Positions 45,614 to 53,602 of a DNA stretch of 64,000 nt are shown here, in pieces. The stretch lies in assembly GCF_050389805.1 (NCBI RefSeq), contig NZ_CP130945.1:620001-684000 (forward strand), in the 5' to 3' direction. Source of the stretch: Bacillus_BD sp050389805. GTDB taxonomy: Bacteria > Bacillota > Bacilli > Bacillales > Cytobacillaceae. The notes beneath the pieces were generated by a model, which did no database searches, was not told the origin of the DNA, and saw nothing but the letters and a program-made list of their open reading frames with translations. A program made the translations under genes and the position numbers. The first letter of the stretch is position 1. Each line of letters begins with the position of its first letter.

Positions 45614-46603
45614 CTACTCTTCTTTAGGTAATCGATACGAAGCAAAGGGCTCCCCATAACGGAAAGGATTGCTAGCGTGATCAAGTGCCTCGATGGTGGT
45701 TGAGTCTAAGTTTAGTGATAGACACCTAAGATTTTCAATCACCTGTTCTTCGCTTGTTGCTCCGACAATAATGGAAGAAACAACTGAACGACTTAACAGC
45801 CATGCAAGCGATAATGCTGCTGGGGTTGTGTCAAGATTCTTTGCCGACTGTGCAACTTGTTTTACTAGCTGTAGATGTTTATCATCAAGACGTTTTCCGA
45901 TATTCGAGTTGGGATCTTTATCTAACCTCGAACCTACCGGGATTTGCTTTCCATCGCCATATTTTCCAGTTAAAAGACCACCTGCAAGTGGAAAATAAGG
46001 GATGATCCCAACACCTTGATCGAGGCAGCATGGAATCAATTCTTGCTCCGGCGTACGGTCAGCGAGGGAATAGGATTGTTGAACCGTAACGAATCGAGAT
46101 AGTCCTTGTTTGTCACTAATTCCAATCGCCTTCATGAGTTCCCATGCTGCATAGTTCGAAGCGCCAATATAGCGGACCTTTCCAGACTTTACAAGATCAT
46201 CAAGTGCTCTTAATGTTTCTTCTAATGGAGTATTAGGATCGAAGCTATGAATTTGGTAAAGGTCGATATAGTCGGTTCGGAGTCGTTTTAAGCTTCCTTC
46301 GATTTCACGTTGAATATGATACCGAGAAGAGCCCTTGTCATTTGGACCTTGACCACAGGGAAGTCCTGCTTTTGTTGCAATGATCACCTCATGTCTGCGA
46401 TCTGCCAAAGCCTCACCGATGATTTCCTCTGACTTTGTTCCTGAATAGATATTCGCAGTATCAATCAAATTTATCCCTTGATGGAGCGCTTGATGAATGA
46501 TGCGGATAGATGTATCTTTGTCAGCACGTTTGCCAAATGAATTTCCCCCAAGTCCGAGTGCAGAAACTCGTAATCCGCTGGTTCCAAGATGTCGATATTT
46601 CAT
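45614..46603 (-). CDS. aldo/keto reductase
   Basis: 329 residues, TIM-barrel AKR. Catalytic tetrad: D in I-D-T-A-N (about 49), Y in N-I-Y-S-G-T (54), K in A-T-K-A-G-L (about 80), H in Y-Q-I-H-S-F-D (about 118). C-terminal S-I-I-V-G-A-T-S-E-E-Q-V binds NADP(H). The general group includes YghZ-type reductases of small aldehydes; physiological substrate unknown. AGGAGG RBS and a good promoter upstream. Confidence 0.9.
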   Translation of the reverse strand: MKYRHLGTSGLRVSALGLGGNSFGKRADKDTSIRIIHQALHQGINLIDTANIYSGTKSEEIIGEALADRRHEVIIATKAGLPCGQGPNDKGSSRYHIQREIEGSLKRLRTDYIDLYQIHSFDPNTPLEETLRALDDLVKSGKVRYIGASNYAAWELMKAIGISDKQGLSRFVTVQQSYSLADRTPEQELIPCCLDQGVGIIPYFPLAGGLLTGKYGDGKQIPVGSRLDKDPNSNIGKRLDDKHLQLVKQVAQSAKNLDTTPAALSLAWLLSRSVVSSIIVGATSEEQVIENLRCLSLNLDSTTIEALDHASNPFRYGEPFASYRLPKEE

Positions 46604-46994
46604 ATTAATCGCCTCCTATTCTTATGAAATTATCTCTGTAAACGTAAACATATGTTAGTTTCATTAAAATCAATATAAGATTGTAAGTCAAATTTTAATC
46701 ATTCTTTAGCTGCATTGTATACGTCATTTGCTAGGGCTAAAATCAATCAAGGCAAGGAATATTCCTTATTTGTCTTACAACCGATTTATAAAGACCTTGT
46801 AGTGAATAGCTAAAATTCATAAAAAACTATTGGGACATTATTATTAACATGATAAACTTATTATTGGAAAATAAGGTATACTTGCAATTAGTTAGTGAAT
46901 GAATAGAATAAGGTATAACTTGATTTTAATCATGTTTATGACTTTAATAGGATCTTAACAACAAGAAATACATATAGATTTGGATGTGAAGAAA
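46604..46994. other. divergent intergenic region
   Basis: It holds the aldo/keto reductase promoter (next entry) and the unseen promoter of the SEC-C gene. An imperfect repeat GGCAAGGAATATTCC...TTGTC lies near 46752. Nothing else recognised. Confidence 0.45.
46663..46691 (-). promoter_or_regulatory. sigma-A promoter of the aldo/keto reductase gene
   Basis: On the minus strand TTGACT (46691-46686), 17-bp spacer, TTTAAT (46668-46663), about 60 bp before the start codon. Confidence 0.5.
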
Positions 46995-48185
46995 ATGTCA
47001 GTTAAAAGAAATGATCCGTGTCCTTGTGGAAGTGGAAAGAAATATAAAAAGTGTTGTCTTATAAAAGATCATGCGATCGCTCTGAAACAAGCCAAACGTG
47101 AGCGGTTTTTTGAATTAAAACATGAAATGGTGAGGATGGCATCAAGTTTTACTTCTTCAAAGGTATCATTTAAAGAAAGATTTATCCTAGAAAATACATT
47201 TAGAAAACGAATCAATGCAGAAATACCTAAAGATGTTTTCAATTCGTTTTTTCAATTCTACCTTCTCTTTTTCCACGAATTTGAAAATAATCGTCGTGGG
47301 GTCGAATGGTTTTATGAAGAAAGAGGAGAAACTCTTCTTCCTGAACTGAAAGAGTTAGCTCAGAGATGGACAACCCTTACACCTACACTTATTCAAGCCG
47401 TTAACCATGATGAGAATGGGATCAGTGTCGAAACATACCCATCAAACGAAACGGTATATATGCCTTATTGTGAAACCTTACCCAATGTAAAACAAGGGAA
47501 AGTAACGTTTGGCTTAATTGAGCCCTTCGATCATGATTACTATCTTAATGGTGTTACGGCATGGGCAGTTCCAGGTACAGCGGATATGGTAAAAAATGAG
47601 ATTGATCGATTAATAGCTAAAACGGGAAAATCCTATAATGAAATTGTTATAGAATATTATCCTGAGCTGATCTCGATCATCATTAACCATACTAATGTAC
47701 GTGTATCAAGTGAGGATAACGATCCAAAACAAGTGATTCAGGAAAAATTGACCGACTCGACTAAAGAAAAAGAAACAAGTCTGAGCCAACTAGCAGAACC
47801 AGAAGATACAGTAGAAATGAATGAAGCGGAAAGTCCTTATTTTCAGCAATTGGGCTTTACTCCTGAAACAGCAACTAAATTTTATGGACAAGATATTGTA
47901 GATTTCTTTTTAGAAAAAACAGATGGAAAGACGGAGAGGACCATTGCTAAATATGAAAATAGCTTAAAATATCTAGTAGACTATTTTTCTAGTTTGGATG
48001 AGAGCGTAGATTCTTGGGATGCACGTATACTGGATTCGTTAGAGCAACTCATTTCCGATGAAGAATTCGAATTAAATAATATTCGAACAAAGACCCAGAA
48101 AAAAGCAATTGAATCTACCGTAAATGCCTTTATCAAATGGATAGAGAAACGATATGAGCTTAATTCCTTGGTATTAGAAGGGTAA
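46995..48185 (+). CDS. SEC-C motif protein with C-terminal helical domain
   Basis: About 396 residues from the ATG at 46995 (a TTG at 46980 is possible but has no ribosome binding site). The N-terminus is a SEC-C zinc motif: N-D-P-C-P-C-G-S-G-K-K-Y-K-K-C-C. The middle (about 60-260) is unfamiliar. After an acidic linker (about 255-285) a helical region F-Y-G-Q-D-I-V-D-F-F-L-E-K-T-D-G-K-T-E-R-T-I-A-K-Y-E-N-S-L resembles the N-terminal core-binding domain of tyrosine recombinases, but no catalytic domain follows. Possibly an RNA- or protein-binding adaptor. Confidence 0.75.
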   Translation: MSVKRNDPCPCGSGKKYKKCCLIKDHAIALKQAKRERFFELKHEMVRMASSFTSSKVSFKERFILENTFRKRINAEIPKDVFNSFFQFYLLFFHEFENNRRGVEWFYEERGETLLPELKELAQRWTTLTPTLIQAVNHDENGISVETYPSNETVYMPYCETLPNVKQGKVTFGLIEPFDHDYYLNGVTAWAVPGTADMVKNEIDRLIAKTGKSYNEIVIEYYPELISIIINHTNVRVSSEDNDPKQVIQEKLTDSTKEKETSLSQLAEPEDTVEMNEAESPYFQQLGFTPETATKFYGQDIVDFFLEKTDGKTERTIAKYENSLKYLVDYFSSLDESVDSWDARILDSLEQLISDEEFELNNIRTKTQKKAIESTVNAFIKWIEKRYELNSLVLEG

Positions 48186-48336
48186 ATGGGTATAAACAAA
48201 TGAGAACATAGCCCGCCATTTGGATGGTATAGTATTAGAGGATCTTACTGCATATTTAAAAAAATGCAGGCCGATATACCCCTGGTCTTAGTCATTTAAT
48301 GATTAATAATAGGTTTTACGCCTACTCGGATAGAGA

Positions 48337-48366
48337 GAGGGACAGTATATACTGTCCCTCCTTTTA
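48337..48366 (+). terminator. 24-bp perfect palindrome, probable terminator
   Basis: A perfect 12-bp inverted repeat (GAGGGACAGTAT and its complement, 48337-48360) with no loop bases in between, followed by CTTTT. It overlaps the stop codon of the minus-strand dehydrogenase. It probably ends the SEC-C transcript. Confidence 0.6.
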
Positions 48367-49323
48367 GTACCCTATTTGTCGGTCTACTAGACCGTGTAAA
48401 GGCACTTCATTTAGATATCGTTTTACATTTTCGATAAAAAAGGTACTGACATCGTCAACTGTACTTGGTCCCGATAAATGGGAAGTGACAAATACATTCG
48501 ACATAGACCAGAAGATATGGTCTTTGGGCAACGGTTCTTTCTCAAATACATCGAGAACAGCAGCCTGAAGATGACCTGATTGCAGAACGGTTATTAAATC
48601 CCCTTCGTCTATTAATGCGCCTCGACCAACGTTTACAAGACAAGCATTTGGTTTCATTCCTAATAGAATGTCCTTGTTAACAATATGATGAGTAGAGTTC
48701 GTTAAAGGAAGAGTCAAGACCAAGTAGTCTAAGTCCTTCACAAATTCCAGCCACTGATCCGGATAATAGTGTTGGTCAACTAATGATGCTTGATTTCCGC
48801 TAAAACTCAATCCACTCACACTCATATCAAATGCACGGGCTTTTCGGACAATTTCGGCCCCAATTGATCCAAGGCCTGCCACCCCGATCGTTTTCCCTTT
48901 AAGCGTATCGGAAATAAAAGGGTCCCACATGCTGTTTAACTGGGACTCTTGCATTCGTTGACCATCTTTCACGATGTATAAAAGAAATGAAAATACATAC
49001 TCAGAGATGTGAGTCCCAAATTGATTGACGATTCTGGTTAACGTAATGGTTTCAGGAATTGACTTGTCTAAAATGAGGTCATTAACGCCCGCTCCCATCG
49101 ACTGAAACCATCGGACTGACGCAGCAATGGGCTCACTTAAGAGTTCGGTAGGAAATTTCCAACCTAATATAATCTCGGTACTTGGTAGGTATTTTTCTGC
49201 CTCCGCGAAAGTGGTTGCGCCCTTTACGGATATAAATCCCTGATTACGGATAGATTCAACATATCCATCCACTTCTGTTTGGCTAGGACTAAATACTAAA
49301 ATATTAGGACTACGTCTGCTCAT
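48364..49323 (-). CDS. D-2-hydroxyacid dehydrogenase
   Basis: About 319 residues from ATG 49323, chosen because AAGGAGG precedes it; the in-frame ATG at 49356 has none. NAD-binding G-V-A-G-L-G-S-I-G near residue 140, substrate Arg in V-G-R-G-A-L-I-D near 222, Asp/Glu region L-D-V-F-E-K-E-P, and catalytic His in V-T-S-H-L-S-G-P near 278. It reduces a 2-keto acid with NAD(P)H; the E-P-L-P-K-D-H motif places it near GhrA/YkgB-like members. Substrate not defined. Confidence 0.9.
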   Translation of the reverse strand: MSRRSPNILVFSPSQTEVDGYVESIRNQGFISVKGATTFAEAEKYLPSTEIILGWKFPTELLSEPIAASVRWFQSMGAGVNDLILDKSIPETITLTRIVNQFGTHISEYVFSFLLYIVKDGQRMQESQLNSMWDPFISDTLKGKTIGVAGLGSIGAEIVRKARAFDMSVSGLSFSGNQASLVDQHYYPDQWLEFVKDLDYLVLTLPLTNSTHHIVNKDILLGMKPNACLVNVGRGALIDEGDLITVLQSGHLQAAVLDVFEKEPLPKDHIFWSMSNVFVTSHLSGPSTVDDVSTFFIENVKRYLNEVPLHGLVDRQIGY

Positions 49324-49412
49324 CCAAATCCTCCTTTTTGGTTCTATATCTATCATACCAAACTCAGACTATCTAACTTCTAAAGTTTTTTTAAAAAACT
49401 ATACAAATACAA

Positions 49413-49444
49413 GGGACTCTGGGGACGTGGAAAGTTCCGGAGTC
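49413..49444. repeat. stem-loop upstream of the PTS regulator
   Basis: GGACTC pairs with GAGTCC, and inside it GGGAC pairs with GTTCC around GTGGAAA. No T-run. It lies 120 bp before the PRD regulator gene and could be a leader structure or the end of the upstream region. Confidence 0.4.
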
Positions 49445-49566
49445 CATTTGGTTAGAAAGGATTTCCGTTACTATAAAGGAAAAAACCTTCATGGAGATTT
49501 CTAAAATGGAATGTTACCATCATATTACAAACATAAATCAATTCTTTAACGAAAGGAGTTGAAACG

Positions 49567-51486
49567 ATGCTTGATAAAAGATACATGGATCTTTTTCAAC
49601 ACCTTAAAGAAGATCAGTACCAAACAGCACTTTATTTAGCTGAAAAAATTGAGACAAGTGATAAAACAGCCCGAGTGCTTCTTAATGAATTAAATGACAT
49701 TCTCGAAGAAAGTGGAGCCCATATTGAAGTTAAACATGGACAGGGATATCGGCTTCAGATTAAGAACCATAAAAAGTTTGAAAAGTTTAAACGGTCCTTA
49801 TCAAAAGAGTACCAAGAAAAAATACCTAATACGCCTGAAGAACGGGTTCAATTTTTAAAAGAATATTTATTGAATCAAACAGGTTATTGTAAATTAGATC
49901 AATTGAGTGAGCTTCTTTATATTTCAAGAAAAACCATTACAAATGATCTAAAAAAGGTTGAAGAGGACTTTGACAAATACAATATTAAGCTCATACGAAC
50001 AAATCATGGAATCAAAGTTCAAGGAGAAGAATTTGATCTAAGGTTATGTCAAGCCAGTTGCTTGGCCATGAAATATGGCTCTATATCATTAAATGAAGAA
50101 GAAAAACAGCAAATGGATGATATAGCGTTATGTGTGAATCCGATACTTCAGGAACACCAATTTAGAATGTCGGATGTTGCTCTTCAGAATTTACTTATTC
50201 ATATTTTCGTTTCGATCGAAAGAATTAAAGAGGAGCATGAAATTGTTTTAAACGACGAACAATTAGGTTCTTTGACATTGACATTCGAAACAGAGCTTAT
50301 CATTGCGAATGAAATAGCTGAAAAACTTGAACAAAGAATCTCCGTTTCTTTTAATAAATCAGAAATAAAATACCTAGCTATTCATCTAGCAGGCAAGAGG
50401 ATGCTGGACGGTAATAAAAGCGGGAAAAACTTGGTTATTAGTGGAAGAATCGATCAACTCGTTACAGAAATATTAGAGAAAATATATGAATCTTTTAAGA
50501 TTGATTTTAGAGATAATCTTGACCTGAGAATGTCTTTAAGCCAACATATTGTTCCTTTAGAGGTTCGTCTGAAATTTGATATGACGATGAAAAACCCGTT
50601 ATTGAATGAAATTAAAGAGAGATTTTTATTTGCCTATTCAATTGCAACTTTTGCATGTGGAATTATCGGTCAGCACTATAACAAACTATTAGATGAAAAT
50701 GAAATCGCATACTTTGCTATGTCGTTTGAATTGGCATTACAAAGAGATAAATACAATATTCGTAAAAAAAATATCTTAATTGTATGTTCTTCAGGAAAAG
50801 GAAGCGCCCAACTATTGAAACATCAGTACCTTGAAAGATTTGGGAACTATATTAATGAGATTGAAACATGCGATGTTCACACTTTAGCCAGTAGAAGTTT
50901 AGATAATATTGACTATATTTTTACAACGGTTCCTATTAAAGCGAAAGTAAAGGTCCCCATATTGGAAGTCCAATACTTTTTAGAAAATAAAGATGCACAA
51001 CATGTATTTGAAGTATTAACGAGAGATACCGGTGAAAACATTACTCAATATTATAGTGAATCCCTATTTTTCGCGGATTTAGATTTATCTACTAAGGAAG
51101 AAGTTCTTCAATATATGTGTCAAAGGATCCAGGAGATAGAGGATGTACCCGATGATTTTCAGGACGCTGTTTTTGCGAGAGAACGGCTCGCACCAACAGA
51201 ATTTGGAAATTTTGTGGCGATCCCTCATCCCTCGAGGACTTTAAGTAAAAAAACCTTCGCTTGTGTCGCAATCTTAAAGAAGCCGATTATTTGGGAGAAA
51301 CAAGAAGTACAGGTTGTCTTTCTTGTATCGATTGAAGATCAGCCAAGTAAAGAAATTCAAAAGTTTTATAAAACAACCTCAAAGCTCCTTATTCATAAAA
51401 ACTACATCAATGAATTACGGAAAAAGAAGGACTTTGAAACACTCATACGTTTATTAAATACAGTAGAAAGTGAGATGGATTATTAA
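49567..51486 (+). CDS. PRD-containing PTS transcriptional regulator (BglG/MtlR/LicR type)
   Basis: 639 residues. Helix-turn-helix domains at about 1-60 and 90-140 (L-S-E-L-L-Y-I-S-R-K-T-I-T-N-D-L-K-K-V), two PTS regulation domains at about 170-285 and 290-395 with conserved His in H-I-F-V, H-L-A-G-K and Q-H-Y-N-K-L, an EIIB-like domain with I-V-C-S-S-G-K-G-S near 406, and an EIIA-like domain with I-P-H-P-S near 551. It should activate the PTS operon that follows, controlled by phosphorylation. Its stop overlaps the EIIA start by one base. Confidence 0.9.
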   Translation: MLDKRYMDLFQHLKEDQYQTALYLAEKIETSDKTARVLLNELNDILEESGAHIEVKHGQGYRLQIKNHKKFEKFKRSLSKEYQEKIPNTPEERVQFLKEYLLNQTGYCKLDQLSELLYISRKTITNDLKKVEEDFDKYNIKLIRTNHGIKVQGEEFDLRLCQASCLAMKYGSISLNEEEKQQMDDIALCVNPILQEHQFRMSDVALQNLLIHIFVSIERIKEEHEIVLNDEQLGSLTLTFETELIIANEIAEKLEQRISVSFNKSEIKYLAIHLAGKRMLDGNKSGKNLVISGRIDQLVTEILEKIYESFKIDFRDNLDLRMSLSQHIVPLEVRLKFDMTMKNPLLNEIKERFLFAYSIATFACGIIGQHYNKLLDENEIAYFAMSFELALQRDKYNIRKKNILIVCSSGKGSAQLLKHQYLERFGNYINEIETCDVHTLASRSLDNIDYIFTTVPIKAKVKVPILEVQYFLENKDAQHVFEVLTRDTGENITQYYSESLFFADLDLSTKEEVLQYMCQRIQEIEDVPDDFQDAVFARERLAPTEFGNFVAIPHPSRTLSKKTFACVAILKKPIIWEKQEVQVVFLVSIEDQPSKEIQKFYKTTSKLLIHKNYINELRKKKDFETLIRLLNTVESEMDY

Positions 51487-51842
51487 TGGAGGAGATGGAA
51501 TATACAGTAGCATTTGAGCTAATTTCACATGCTGGTGATTCTAAATCAGAATCAATGATGGCAATCGAATGTGCAAGAGAATTTCAATTTGAAGAGGCAA
51601 AAGAACATTTAATGAAGGCGGGTGAGAAACTGACGAAAGCCCATAATTCTCACTTGAACTTAATTCAAAATGAGGCAAAAGGCGAAAAGGTGAAGGTAAA
51701 TATCATCCTTGTTCATGCCCAAGATCACTTATCGGGAGCGATTCTAATAAAGGATCAGGCTGAAGAATTTATTAATTTATACCAAATGATTAAAGAAATC
51801 AAAGAACAATATGTAACAAAAAAGAACACCAATATCGTGTAA
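51486..51842 (+). CDS. PTS lactose/cellobiose-type EIIA
   Basis: 118 residues, helical bundle of the LacF/CelC family. The phosphorylated His lies in I-L-V-H-A-Q-D-H-L near residue 78, and H-A-G-D-S-K-S near 15 is typical. It passes phosphate from HPr to the EIIB encoded next. Confidence 0.9.
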   Translation: MEEMEYTVAFELISHAGDSKSESMMAIECAREFQFEEAKEHLMKAGEKLTKAHNSHLNLIQNEAKGEKVKVNIILVHAQDHLSGAILIKDQAEEFINLYQMIKEIKEQYVTKKNTNIV

Positions 51843-51919
51843 TGAAGGCGTTGCCAAACGATTTAAATCGAAAAAAATAACTACTTGTCAACAAAAATAG
51901 GAAAAGGGAGAGAGTCACA

Positions 51920-52228
51920 ATGAATATTATGTTAGCTTGTAATGCGGGAATGTCCACTAGTTTAGTTGTAGCAAAAATGGAGGAGGCTGCTAAAGCGCAA
52001 GGAAAGGATTATAAAATTTGGGCGGTGGATCAAGCATCCGTGGAAAAAGAATTAGGGAATTTTGATGTTTTATTATTAGGACCTCAGATCAGTTATCTAA
52101 AAAGGAAATTGACAAAGCTTGTAGATGGAAAGGCTCCTGTCGATACAATCAATCCAGTCGATTATGGTAAATGTGATGGAGCAGCCGTATTAAAAGCAGC
52201 AGAGGAAATGTATCAATCATTTAACTAA
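51920..52228 (+). CDS. PTS lactose/cellobiose-type EIIB
   Basis: 102 residues. The phospho-Cys loop is at the N-terminus: M-L-A-C-N-A-G-M-S-T-S, with Cys at residue 7. L-L-G-P-Q-I-S-Y and V-D-T-I-N-P-V-D-Y-G are the other family marks. GGGAGAG RBS. 77 bp separate it from EIIA. Confidence 0.92.
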   Translation: MNIMLACNAGMSTSLVVAKMEEAAKAQGKDYKIWAVDQASVEKELGNFDVLLLGPQISYLKRKLTKLVDGKAPVDTINPVDYGKCDGAAVLKAAEEMYQSFN

Positions 52229-52252
52229 TTTTTCATACGGAGGAATGTTCAA

Positions 52253-53587
52253 ATGGGAGTAAAAATGGAAAAAGCTAAAGATATCATGTTTGATGCCATT
52301 GAAAAATTTACATCTCAACGTCACATCAATGCCATAAAAAATGGGATGATTGCGTATGTACCTTTTACCATTATTGCATCGATTGCCCTACTTTTGGCAA
52401 ACTTTCCTTCCGAAACCTATATAAATTTTGTAACGAAGCTTTTAAGGGTTTCAGAAGCAGCTGTATGGCAAGAAAAACTTAATTATTTTATGAACGGAAC
52501 GATGGACATTGCTTCCATTATCTGTTTACTATTTATTTCTTATTATTTAGCGAAGGAATATAAAGAAATTGACCCTATGTATGCAAGCGTTATCAGTTTG
52601 TGTGTATATTTTCTAGTAACCCCACTTCAAACTGTTGATGGAGCGGTCATGCTGGAATATGCAAAATTAGGCGCCACTAGTTTAATTGTTGCTATTTTTG
52701 TAGGTCTTACTGTACCTGAACTTTATCGATTTTTAATGAATAGAAATTTGCAAATTAAATTACCAAGCTCTGTACCTCCAGCAGTAGCAGGATCGTTTGC
52801 TACTTTAATACCGATGGGAATCATCCTATTTGGTTTCTGGATTATTAAATTAATTTTATTAGCCACTCCTTTTGAAAATATTCATGTCATCATCAATACG
52901 ATCATTGGAGAGCCTTTAGCTGGATTAGGAACAAGTGTTGTAGGATTTACAATTGCCGTATTCTTAACGAATCTATTATGGGTTTTTGGAATCCATGGAT
53001 CATCGATTATTATGTTTGGTGCTTTAGCTCCAGTTTTATTAATGGCTAGTGATGCAAATAGACAAGCAGCTCAAGCGGGCTTAGAGCTTCCTAATATCTT
53101 AACCTATGAATTCTTTTCTTACACAGGCGGCGTTGGGTTATACATCTGTATTGCTGCATTAATCGTTGCCAAAAGTAAACAAATGAAGGAAATTTCAAAA
53201 GTAGGGATCGTTCCGGCGATTTTCGGAATTCACGAACCATTGGTATTCGGTTATCCAATTATGTTCAACCCATTCTTAGGATTTGTTTATATTATGGCTC
53301 CCGTTATAGGGGTTATCTTAACTTATATCGTTACCTCCCTTGGCTGGGTTGCAAAGCTTACAGGCACGGGTGTACCTTGGACAACCCCTCCTGGAATTTA
53401 TGGATTTTTAGCAACAGGCGGTCATATCTCAGGCTTTGTATGGCAAATCATATTAGGAGTAATCTATATACTCATTTCAATTCCATTTGTAAAAATGTAT
53501 GATAAGCAAAAATATAAAGAGGAAGCAGGAACAGAAGAACCAACAAAGTCTTCATCTGAAAAGGTCTTAAATATAAAAAAAGCTTAA
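52253..53587 (+). CDS. PTS cellobiose-type EIIC permease
   Basis: 444 residues, about ten membrane helices, EIIC of the Lac family. Characteristic blocks: R-H-I-N-A-I-K-N-G-M-I-A-Y near 22, F-G-I-H-G-S-S-I near 246, and P-A-I-F-G-I-H-E-P-L-V-F-G-Y-P near 325 with the conserved Glu that contacts the sugar. It imports and phosphorylates a disaccharide. GGAGG RBS. Confidence 0.92.
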   Translation: MGVKMEKAKDIMFDAIEKFTSQRHINAIKNGMIAYVPFTIIASIALLLANFPSETYINFVTKLLRVSEAAVWQEKLNYFMNGTMDIASIICLLFISYYLAKEYKEIDPMYASVISLCVYFLVTPLQTVDGAVMLEYAKLGATSLIVAIFVGLTVPELYRFLMNRNLQIKLPSSVPPAVAGSFATLIPMGIILFGFWIIKLILLATPFENIHVIINTIIGEPLAGLGTSVVGFTIAVFLTNLLWVFGIHGSSIIMFGALAPVLLMASDANRQAAQAGLELPNILTYEFFSYTGGVGLYICIAALIVAKSKQMKEISKVGIVPAIFGIHEPLVFGYPIMFNPFLGFVYIMAPVIGVILTYIVTSLGWVAKLTGTGVPWTTPPGIYGFLATGGHISGFVWQIILGVIYILISIPFVKMYDKQKYKEEAGTEEPTKSSSEKVLNIKKA

Positions 53588-53602
53588 AGAAAGGAAGTAA
53601 AA

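Noticed and set aside
51839..51856. TGAAGGCGTTGCCA, similar to a CcpA cre site between EIIA and EIIB genes
   Set aside because: Two mismatches to the consensus and an unusual position inside the operon.
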